Part shown: positions 36,173-42,960 of the stretch, one piece after another
How positions within the stretch are numbered: position 1 is the stretch's first letter
Layout: the number at the start of each line of letters is the position of its first letter
Assembly: GCA_023259675.1 (NCBI GenBank)
Contig: JALRGT010000014.1
Coordinates: 1-64,000, forward strand
Reading direction: 5' to 3'
Length of the DNA stretch: 64,000 bases
Origin: Flavobacterium sp.
Lineage (GTDB): Bacteria; Bacteroidota; Bacteroidia; Flavobacteriales; Flavobacteriaceae
The notes under the pieces: generated by a model
The model's database searches: none
The model's input: only the letters and a program-made list of their open reading frames with translations
Told to the model about the DNA's origin: nothing
Position numbers and translations under genes: made by a program

Positions 36173-37885
36173 TTATTTAAACAAGATTTGCAATAAGGAG
36201 ACGCCTTGTCGGGGTAATTCTAATTTAATGACAGCAGCACCCTCATTTACTTTTACCCATGAAGGGGAAGTGTACAGTTGTAATTGCCCTGCTTTCTCCA
36301 GTTCCGAAATTTGTTTTTCGGTTGGTTGTTGCGGAGAACCCATTTTCTTCCAAGCGGTATATGAATTACTGAATTCTTGATCAATTCGATAATGATTGAT
36401 TAAAACCTCTTTTCCTGGCAGTCCTTTCAGGTTAATTGCAATCGATGCATCCTTAACATTCAAATCATTGGTGTCATGGTAATTCCAAATCATTACGGTG
36501 GCCGATTTTTTCCCTATGGATGCCAAGGCGTTAATATCAGGATTTTCCTCCCGAACACTCTCATCTCGCACTTTTTTATAATCATAAGATAGATTTCCGC
36601 TTACTTCAGCTCTATTTTCCTCCATCATTCCAAACATTCTGAACACGTTTAATACAGGTTTATCCACTCCATTGGTAGCCATGTCCCTAAATCCTGCGTA
36701 CCAAGGTTGATTCTCGAATTCAAATCCCCAGGTAACGGCGCCAAGTAAGTTAACGCCAAAATGGTCTGCTAACTCATATTTTCGAGCAAAAGAAGCTGCG
36801 GTATAACTGGAATACATCGTTCCGTTTCTGTAGGCGTTTTGTGGATAATCTGCTTCGGAGCAAGCGGCACAACCTTCAGGATCCGATTCCCCAATGATAA
36901 TTGGTAAATTTTTAAAAGCCGGGTAAGAGGCAACAATTTCAAATCCTTTACTGATATCTCGCAATTGAGCGCCCATGTCCATTTGCACCTTTCCGTCAAC
37001 CAGTTTGGGATTTCCTTTGGCATGAAAAGTGATAAAATCTAATGGTGAACCTATTTTTCCAGTTGCATAATTGGTACCATTTTGAACATGATTTAAAAAT
37101 TCTTGTAGAAAATCGGCGGCATCTTTCCAATTTGGCCCTGTAGTTTCAGGACCACCTATTTTGGCCGTTGGCAACGCTCTTTTTACTGCATCGGCCGTAA
37201 AATCATAAAGCTTGATGTATTCTTCGGTTGTTCCTCTCCAGTATCCGATATTAGGTTCGTTCCACAATTCCCAATACCAACTTTCGACTTCATCTTTTCC
37301 ATATCGTTTCACCGAGTGTTGAACCCATTGATAAACCAATTCAGCCCATTTTTTATAGTCTTTTGGAGGATACGCCCAACCGGTGTAAATGTCATCATAC
37401 TTGGCGCCCGGTGTCCAGAAATGTCGGTAAGGTTCCGGATTGGTGGACAAAGCTTCTGGCATGAATCCTATCTGTGCGATGGGTTTCATTCCTCTTTCGA
37501 TAAAAGTATCGAATATCTTGTCGATGATAGTCCAATCATAGACTGGATTTCCTTTTTCATCTTCGGTATAAGCATTGGTAGAACCCCATTTCAATGCATG
37601 CGTTCCTTTTCCCGTTACCAGCAAACTATGCACGCGGACATAAACGGGTACCGAACTTAAAGAAGCTATTTCAGAGAGGAGCTTTTTCCCGTCCTTCATG
37701 TAGGTATAATTGGGTTCGTCGTAACCCCAGAAAGCCCAAATGGGTTTCATTTCTCCAATCGTTTTTTCGAAATTTACATTAACGGATACTGTGTTTTCAG
37801 AATTGTTTTGAGCAGTTGTCAGTTGTACCAATAGTACCTGAAATAGTACTGAAAATAAGAATGCGGTCGTTTTAATTTTTGTCAT
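36173..37885 (-). CDS. Secreted GH39-family glycoside hydrolase
   Basis: 570 residues with a signal peptide (cleaved near residue 26, TTAQN). The clan GH-A barrel shows the acid/base Glu210 in LWNEPN and the nucleophile Glu333 in IIIGESDPEG; a C-terminal beta-sandwich follows from about residue 470. GH39 contains beta-xylosidases, iduronidases and several enzymes of plant and algal glycan breakdown. The gene converges with the AraC gene and flanks the acid-sugar operon, so its product may release the sugar acid or an adjoining xylose or rhamnose. Specificity cannot be set from the sequence. Confidence 0.85.
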   Translation of the reverse strand: MTKIKTTAFLFSVLFQVLLVQLTTAQNNSENTVSVNVNFEKTIGEMKPIWAFWGYDEPNYTYMKDGKKLLSEIASLSSVPVYVRVHSLLVTGKGTHALKWGSTNAYTEDEKGNPVYDWTIIDKIFDTFIERGMKPIAQIGFMPEALSTNPEPYRHFWTPGAKYDDIYTGWAYPPKDYKKWAELVYQWVQHSVKRYGKDEVESWYWELWNEPNIGYWRGTTEEYIKLYDFTADAVKRALPTAKIGGPETTGPNWKDAADFLQEFLNHVQNGTNYATGKIGSPLDFITFHAKGNPKLVDGKVQMDMGAQLRDISKGFEIVASYPAFKNLPIIIGESDPEGCAACSEADYPQNAYRNGTMYSSYTAASFARKYELADHFGVNLLGAVTWGFEFENQPWYAGFRDMATNGVDKPVLNVFRMFGMMEENRAEVSGNLSYDYKKVRDESVREENPDINALASIGKKSATVMIWNYHDTNDLNVKDASIAINLKGLPGKEVLINHYRIDQEFSNSYTAWKKMGSPQQPTEKQISELEKAGQLQLYTSPSWVKVNEGAAVIKLELPRQGVSLLQILFK

Positions 37886-38282
37886 AAAAGCTTTTGGTTA
37901 TCGTTTGGTTATTGAATTAGCAATTGATGTAATAGATGCGCCTTGATTTCGTCCCAGTAAAGCAACCGATTCAGGAAAAAAGGTAACTCTTTATTTTTTT
38001 GTAATTGGGTTAAGATTTTTGTTTTTAGTATATTATGCTAAAAGTAAACAAAATTTCTTCTAAAAATAGAGTAATGAAATGAAAAAAGTGTAGTTTCTAA
38101 GATCGGCTATTCAGCTGAGTTTTTTTTTCTTGAATTTTTGCTACGGTTGTATTTGTTGCATTTAGCAGCTGAGTAACAAGAAAAATTACTACTAGAGCCA
38201 TTGTCTTTTAACCTTAATAAAGTGATTTAAAGATAACGTTAAAGTTGGTGGCTATGAAAAGAAAATCTTTCTGCTTCAGGAA
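37886..38282. other. Intergenic region without recognisable gene
   Basis: About 400 AT-rich bases between GH39 and the next gene. I find no convincing frame or RNA gene. A short T-run follows CAGCTGAG near 38113-38130 and CAGCTGAG recurs near 38166, but no clear stem was established. Confidence 0.5.
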
Positions 38283-38930
38283 TTAATTCCCGTGTTTTTT
38301 TCGGAAGACATAGTAGCATTTAATACCAATACTGTTTTCGGCATGACCGTGGGCTAAAAATTGGTTCAGATCAAGGGAGATTCCTAATTTGTCCTTTTTG
38401 GGGCCCAACAACAGGTATTTTCCCAAATACAAACCGGAAGAGATTCCGAATTGTTGCGGACCCGCAAATTCGGAGACAAACCCCATCCCAAAAGCAGGGT
38501 CGGCATCCGAAAGGACATAACCCGCTCCCGTTTCGACACCCAAATACCAATTAGAGCCTAAATCGAATTGTACATTGGGTTTTAGGCTGAACAAGCTGAA
38601 ATTGCTGTGTAAGGCGCGCTCTTCCAAGGTGCTTTCCGGAGTAATCTGTTTTCTACTGTTGTTTTTTGTAAAGCGATAGTCATAATCGAACTTGAGTCCA
38701 AATTGGGTTTTTGGAGCGATATTTTTGAATGCCCTTGCATTGGCGCCAATAGCCAGACGATGGGAGCGATACATCATGATGTGTACGGGTATGGAAACGT
38801 TAAGCCCTGCACTGAAATATATGGATTTGTCCAGTTCGGACGTGTTCTCCTTTTCTGTTGTTTGTTGTGCAAAAGAGGATTGAAAAAAGAAGAATAAAAT
38901 ACCAATGAATCCAATTACTGCCTTTTTCAT
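38283..38930 (-). CDS. Putative outer-membrane beta-barrel protein
   Basis: A 215-residue protein with a signal peptide (cleaved near residue 21, SSFAQQ) followed by alternating amphipathic strands (IYFSAGLNVSIPV, FGLKFDYDYRF, WYLGVETGAGYVL, FGISSGLYLGKYLL) and an aromatic C-terminal strand. This pattern fits a small outer-membrane barrel. I do not recognise a family and the neighbours give no hint. Confidence 0.7.
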   Translation of the reverse strand: MKKAVIGFIGILFFFFQSSFAQQTTEKENTSELDKSIYFSAGLNVSIPVHIMMYRSHRLAIGANARAFKNIAPKTQFGLKFDYDYRFTKNNSRKQITPESTLEERALHSNFSLFSLKPNVQFDLGSNWYLGVETGAGYVLSDADPAFGMGFVSEFAGPQQFGISSGLYLGKYLLLGPKKDKLGISLDLNQFLAHGHAENSIGIKCYYVFRKKHGN

Positions 38931-39252
38931 TTTTGTATAATTTTAAATTATTCAAAAAACTGTATCGACTTCTTTTATTGATCAAAAGAATAAAGACAAA
39001 TACTATTGGGGCGGTATTTTTTTTGCTTTTTTACGGATGTAAAAAGGGTACCGTAAAGATAATTATTTTTATCTAATTTGTTGTTGTTTAATGGTTTGAA
39101 CTTTATGTGTGAGATGGGTCAATGGTTTTTTTACTCTGTATTCTTGGATGTGTTTTTTATTTAAAGTACGATAAGCAGAGTTGCGTTTGGTTGTATATTA
39201 TGTTTTCACTGGGACTGAATATTGTCATCCTAATTTTTGTGTTTTAAAAAAA
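38931..39252. other. Intergenic region without recognisable gene
   Basis: About 320 AT-rich bases upstream of the barrel-protein gene. No frame, RNA gene or exact -7 element was found. Confidence 0.45.
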
Positions 39253-39285
39253 ATCTGGTTCTCGTTGCAAATGAGAACCAGATTG
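39250..39285 (-). terminator. Terminator of hypothetical lipoprotein gene
   Basis: Perfect 11-base arms 39253-39263 and 39273-39283 (ATCTGGTTCTC / GAGAACCAGAT); on the minus strand a T-run follows. A degenerate copy of the hairpin (CTCGTTGCAAACGAGAACCAG) appears near 40636. Confidence 0.85.
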
Positions 39286-39287
39286 GA

Positions 39288-39776
39288 TTATTCTTTCATG
39301 CGGCTATACATTAAAGTGTTTCCACGTCCCATATATTGCAGTGTTAGTTTTTCTGAAGTTATTGATAGTATGTACCAACACAAATCAGAATCTTTACAAC
39401 TTATATAACTATCTTTTTCTCGGGGATTATTACTGTTAATATCAGATTCATTTAGACAATGATCAGAAAGAGTAAATTCTTCATCTTGCCAATCATTCAT
39501 TCCTGCAGCGATTTCTTTTCTGTGATTCTTTTCGAAAATCAGAAAATTAGTTTTGTCATCATCACTTTGCCATTTTCCCAGCAATAATTTTGAGTTTTCA
39601 TTTTGATTAACATTTTCTGAAATATCTTTTTTCTCTTTGTTATTGTTTTCAATGGTTTTCAATTCACTTTTAGGCTCAACATTTACTTCTTTTTTTTCCA
39701 ACTTTGAATTGTTATTGCATCCTGTTAAAACTAAAAAAGCAATTGCTAAAGGAATAATTATTTTCGATTTCTTCAT
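39288..39776 (-). CDS. Hypothetical lipoprotein
   Basis: 162 residues with a lipobox Cys at residue 20 (LVLTGC). After an Asn/Lys/Glu-rich linker the C-terminal 100 residues form a small beta-rich domain (LLGKWQSDDDKTNFLIF, then LTLQYMGRGNTLMY), reminiscent of lipocalin-like stress or inhibitor lipoproteins that begin with a GKWQ/GTW strand. No family is certain. Confidence 0.65.
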   Translation of the reverse strand: MKKSKIIIPLAIAFLVLTGCNNNSKLEKKEVNVEPKSELKTIENNNKEKKDISENVNQNENSKLLLGKWQSDDDKTNFLIFEKNHRKEIAAGMNDWQDEEFTLSDHCLNESDINSNNPREKDSYISCKDSDLCWYILSITSEKLTLQYMGRGNTLMYSRMKE

Positions 39777-39840
39777 CTATTTGATTTTTTGTTCTAATTT
39801 GTCTTTTTCTTCTAAACAAGCCCCTAACGTTGTAGTAGCT

Positions 39841-40379
39841 GTTAGTGGCAGTGTTTTTTTATCATTCAGTTATTTCAAACAGTTCAATAAATTTCTGTTC
39901 CAATTTTTTCTTTTCTGTTTTTAACCGCCATCTTGAGTGAAGAATAATATAAAAAATGAATAAATTAAAAAGAATATAAACTTCTTTAGGCATATTTTTA
40001 AAATTAAAAAAGAAAAAACAATTAAAGCCAATTAGTGCAATAAACGGAAAAAATTTCATCCAAATAATTCCAATTTTACTTAAAGGTTCAACAATATAAT
40101 TTAGTTTTAGTTTGTTGTTAATATTTTGATAGTTCCCTTTTAGTATGTAAAAAGATGAAGTGAAATTGTAGTTTTTTATGAGCCGAAAACTTGAGTCGTC
40201 AAAATTTCCAAAAAAGTATTTTGAATTCAAAAAAAATACCGAAAATATTCCAAGTTTTACTTGTAATTGTGGGGAGCCAATTTTCGTATTGTCTTTTAAT
40301 CTGTCTCTAAATTCGGTTATATTAAGTTTTGATGTCATTAAAACGTTTTTTTCTTTTCAACGGTAACATTGCCACTAAC
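39841..40379. repeat. Inverted repeat pair bracketing one hypothetical gene
   Basis: GTTAGTGGCAGTGTT at 39841-39855 is matched 14 of 15 on the opposite strand at 40379-40365. The pair encloses the gene at 39862-40338. The left copy also forms a local hairpin with 39820-39828 (8 of 9). Confidence 0.6.
39862..40338 (-). CDS. Hypothetical two-helix membrane protein
   Basis: 158 residues; the N-terminal 90 are soluble and beta-rich, followed by two hydrophobic segments (FFPFIALIGFNCFFFF and VYILFNLFIFYIIL) and a basic tail with a coiled-coil look (RLKTEKKKLEQKFIEL). I do not recognise it. It is a single gene enclosed by inverted repeats, in a patch of accessory genes. Confidence 0.6.
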   Translation of the reverse strand: MTSKLNITEFRDRLKDNTKIGSPQLQVKLGIFSVFFLNSKYFFGNFDDSSFRLIKNYNFTSSFYILKGNYQNINNKLKLNYIVEPLSKIGIIWMKFFPFIALIGFNCFFFFNFKNMPKEVYILFNLFIFYIILHSRWRLKTEKKKLEQKFIELFEITE

Positions 40380-40380
40380 G

Positions 40381-40567
40381 TCAGTCTGTGAAAAAACCGT
40401 CGTTTGATTAGAAACAAATATAAGAATATAGTTGTATAAAAAGCAGATTTTTCGTATTTTTAGTAATGCAACATATAGAAGGAATTTCCCGCCATCAGCT
40501 TCGTTTTTCGAGTTTAGAAGACACTATAAGTGCTGATAATCAAGTACGATTTATAGAGGAAGAATAA
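40381..40567 (+). mobile_element. IS1182-family remnant
   Basis: From 40466 an ATG opens a 33-codon frame ending at 40567 whose product (MQHIEGISRHQLRF, then DNQVRFIEE) matches the conserved N-terminus of IS1182-family transposases, which normally run to about 450 residues. The bases before it include GTCAGTCTGTGAAAAAACCG (40380-40399), which may be the left end. The rest of the element is gone. Confidence 0.65.
40466..40567 (+). pseudogene. Transposase N-terminal fragment (IS1182 family)
   Basis: Only 33 residues remain, containing the motifs GISRHQL and DNQVRFI typical of the first 35 residues in this family. A stop codon follows GAGGAAGAA directly. Identification rests on recalled family sequence and should be confirmed by search. 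Confidence 0.65.
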
Positions 40568-40754
40568 TATCAAGTAGTTCTTTTTAAGTAAGTCGCGTTA
40601 TAAACGCTCTGATTAGTTTACAAAAAAAACAGGTCCTCGTTGCAAACGAGAACCAGAGGGGGTTCTATCTTGAGTACTACCATTACTTTAAAGCGCTTAA
40701 GACAAAAAGGCTATCAATCTTTAACCGATGTTTATATCGAACTCAACCCATCAC

Positions 40755-40841
40755 TTTGCGAACCGCCGAGTACCTGACCCGTACGCTCGGTGGTGTGAGA
40801 GGCGCACTCCGTTCCATTAGGGGCGAAGCCGTCTACTCGAT
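40755..40841 (+). other. Group II intron 3' end (domains V and VI), remnant
   Basis: The segment beginning GAACCGCCGAG (40760) folds like intron domain V: ACCGCCGA (40762-40769) pairs with TCGGTGGT (40787-40794), GTAC with GTAC, and a two-base bulge (GC) is on the 3' side. It continues with GTGTGAGAGG and ends CTACTCGAT (40833-40841), as domain VI and the 3' splice site of Bacteroidetes introns do. The domain V loop is altered (CTGACC, not GNRA) and no reverse transcriptase gene is present, so it is probably inactive. Confidence 0.6.
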
Positions 40842-41735
40842 TAGCGGTAGTTTTTTACATTTTAGATGTTAAATAGTTTATAAACGCAGAACAGGCAATT
40901 AGCATAAATCTTGCTTCATCGAAAGTTATTTCTACATCTCCATTTAACAAGCCATGCCTAATTCCGCCACTATCAGAAGTATATCCGTAAATCGAGCTAA
41001 AACCTGCCTTTAAACTTTTCGGTAAATTGTGCTTTTTCTCTATTATACTTAATGCCTTTCCTAAAGTGGTATTTTCATTGTTAAGAATAATTTTACATAA
41101 TGATTCTACTGCACTGATAGACTCTTTTACTGAATTTCTATAATCAGGATTTTTTTTGTCAGAGATTAATTTTAGTGCTGTTTTTATATGTATTTGCACT
41201 GGTGCAAATTTATTTGTTGATTGCAATGTCTTTTCTAATTCGACGATTTCTTCTTTCGAATTCAACTCAACCAAAATACCGTTTACAAATCTGTAAGCTG
41301 AAAATTCTCTCTGTAAATAAATATTGCATACATATTGAAAATCTGGATTAGTTACTTCAGACATAAATTCTAAAATTTCATATACTTCAAACCATTCAGC
41401 TTTGTAAAACCAATCTCTTAATCTTTTAAAATCTTTTTCATTATAAAATTCGCCATTATTAACAGATAAATTGTCAACTGGCCATTTAAAAAAATCTATC
41501 CATAAAGTTTTAAAAAATGAAACTAAAGGTGAAAATGATTCTCCATATCCAACTCTAGGATTTAATTTTGACAATACTTCATTTATTATTAGTGACCATA
41601 AAGTATTTCTTAAATCTTCTGATAAATTTTCTTTTGACAATTCAATCTTTGGTTTTTTCAGACCAATTCTTTCTGCAAAGCTTAATTTCATATTTGTGGT
41701 TTAGGTTTTTGATTCTGATGAGTAATTACCGCCAA
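40841..41735. repeat. Inverted repeat pair bracketing the AbiJ-like gene
   Basis: TTAGCGGTAG (40841-40850) and, on the other strand, TTGGCGGTAA (41735-41726) match at 8 of 10 positions and lie just outside the gene at 40855-41691. They resemble the repeats around the neighbouring genes. Confidence 0.45.
40855..41691 (-). CDS. AbiJ-NTD4 / HEPN-like abortive infection protein
   Basis: 278 residues. The N-terminus FAERIGLKKPKIELS with LRNTLWSLI (about residues 5-35) matches the AbiJ N-terminal domain 4, and the C-terminus has the HEPN-like part: YRNSVKESISAVESLCK (184-200), TTLGKAL, FSSIYGYTSDSGGIRHGLL with Arg245-His246. Such proteins are thought to act in abortive phage defence, the HEPN domain as a nuclease or its relic. 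It sits alone beside a PLD-type nuclease gene with inverted repeats on either side, in keeping with a mobile defence gene. Family assignment is by memory of motifs. Confidence 0.75.
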   Translation of the reverse strand: MKLSFAERIGLKKPKIELSKENLSEDLRNTLWSLIINEVLSKLNPRVGYGESFSPLVSFFKTLWIDFFKWPVDNLSVNNGEFYNEKDFKRLRDWFYKAEWFEVYEILEFMSEVTNPDFQYVCNIYLQREFSAYRFVNGILVELNSKEEIVELEKTLQSTNKFAPVQIHIKTALKLISDKKNPDYRNSVKESISAVESLCKIILNNENTTLGKALSIIEKKHNLPKSLKAGFSSIYGYTSDSGGIRHGLLNGDVEITFDEARFMLIACSAFINYLTSKM

Positions 41736-41795
41736 CGTTTCGCCTTTAGTTTGCATTGATAAATAATTTATTAATTTTCCGAAGAAGAAACGGGT

Positions 41796-42686
41796 GTTAC
41801 CGGCTGGCCATTTTCCTTCCGTAACATTCTTTTTTGAAATCTAAAATATCATTTACAAAATTGCTACAAAATTCTAATACCATTTTCTTTTCATTGATGC
41901 GTAAAAAATCGAAATTGCTGTTAGATAATGAAACATCCAAATTTGCAGAAATTGAACTTTCATTTAATTCGTATGTTATCTTATTTCTTTGATTTTCGGA
42001 TTTAAAAAGCGAAAAATTTTCGTATTCAAGTCCAGATATTATACCTGAAATATTAATATTATTAGTTACTTTATCTAAGTATAGATAAAATTGGTTATTT
42101 ATATTAAATTCTATGTGATTATTTTTAAATCTACATGAAACACTTCTATTAAAATTGCTCGAAAGAAAGTTTCTTAAAACCGTAATGAACTTTTCTTTTG
42201 CAAAATATAATTCTTCCTCATTTGGTTTGTCTATTACGTTTGGTTCTAATATATCCTTGGTGAAAAATTTTAACTCTTCTAATTCTTCTTTGAGATTATA
42301 TATACAACCAAATTCTAACGCATTCAAATTCGAACTTGAAAGCAAATTCATTGAAGTTACAATTCCTGATTTCTCGCTAAAATACATTTTGGCATGTAAA
42401 TTTTTTACCAATTTTGGTTGAATCCCTAGCGATTCAATATATTCCCAACTTTTAAAATTTTCATATTCCATTCTAGAATAGAAATTAATTTTTACATTTC
42501 TTTTTAAGCAATTAATTATATCAATTTTTATTTCATCCCAATTTATAAAGTTTACATATGGAGAAACCAAAATTAGGTAATCTTCAGATTCATTTATAAC
42601 TTTTCGGATTTCGGATGTAATTTGATTTGGAAGGATAATTTTCATATTTAGTAGGTAGTTTTTTGTGAGGTTGGCTTGCCGGTAAC
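41796..42686. repeat. Inverted repeat pair bracketing the PLD-type gene
   Basis: GTTACCGGC at 41796-41804 and its exact complement GCCGGTAAC at 42678-42686 enclose the gene at 41797-42645. The left copy contains the stop codon of that gene. Confidence 0.55.
41797..42645 (-). CDS. Phospholipase D-like (HKD) nuclease domain protein
   Basis: 282 residues. The N-terminal half has one HKD motif: His84 and Lys86 in NLHAKMYFS, with Asn100 in TSMNLLSSSNLNALEFG. A single motif implies a homodimer, as in Nuc/BfiI-type nucleases. The C-terminal half (about 150-282) is beta-rich and not recognised. Such proteins occur in restriction and other defence systems as well as in lipid enzymes without signal peptides. 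No signal peptide is present, so action is cytoplasmic. Adjacent to an AbiJ-like gene, it may be a defence effector. Confidence 0.75.
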   Translation of the reverse strand: MKIILPNQITSEIRKVINESEDYLILVSPYVNFINWDEIKIDIINCLKRNVKINFYSRMEYENFKSWEYIESLGIQPKLVKNLHAKMYFSEKSGIVTSMNLLSSSNLNALEFGCIYNLKEELEELKFFTKDILEPNVIDKPNEEELYFAKEKFITVLRNFLSSNFNRSVSCRFKNNHIEFNINNQFYLYLDKVTNNINISGIISGLEYENFSLFKSENQRNKITYELNESSISANLDVSLSNSNFDFLRINEKKMVLEFCSNFVNDILDFKKECYGRKMASR

Positions 42687-42696
42687 TTGCATATAC

Positions 42697-42756
42697 ACGC
42701 TATAAAGTAGCGCCTATGCACCTAATTTTGGGTGGATAGGCGCTATTGAGTAGCGT
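42697..42756. repeat. Long imperfect inverted repeat (60 bases)
   Basis: Arms 42697-42717 and 42736-42756 match at 16 of 21 positions with the mismatches grouped in the middle of the arm; CACC/GGTG continues the stem inward. It lies between the PLD-type gene and the carboxylase gene, next to the repeat at 42678. Confidence 0.7.
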
Positions 42757-42820
42757 TTTATTGTATTTCAAATATATTAAAAAATTCTTACAAAACATCT
42801 TTAAAAAATAATCTGTGCTC

Positions 42821-42914
42821 GCTAGCCCCGATAGAGCCGATATCCTCGTAGTCCCAATCCCGAAGCTTCGGGATGGGACGAAGAGATAAAGGCAAAGGCG
42901 AAAGCGGGAGGGAA
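42821..42914. repeat. Dispersed repeat of flavobacterial AGCCCCGAT...AGCGGGA type
   Basis: The segment starts CTAGCCCCGATAGAGC and ends GCGAAAGCGGGAG, the frame of a repeat I recall from many Flavobacterium intergenic regions. Its middle holds a perfect 18-base palindrome (ATCCCGAAG CTTCGGGAT, 42857-42874) that could serve as a terminator stem for the carboxylase gene on the minus strand. Confidence 0.5.
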
Positions 42915-42960
42915 GTGGTTATGGAAACAAAACGTTCTGCTCCCAAAAATAAAGAGAAAC

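Noticed and set aside
38100..38180. Repeated CAGCTGAG near 38113 and 38166 as a possible operator pair
   Set aside because: Only two short copies, 50 bases apart, with no promoter match around them.
40680..40778. Frame ending in SLCEPPST within the intron remnant, possibly the C-terminus of an intron-encoded protein
   Set aside because: No reverse transcriptase motifs are visible; the end of the frame comes from domain V sequence itself.
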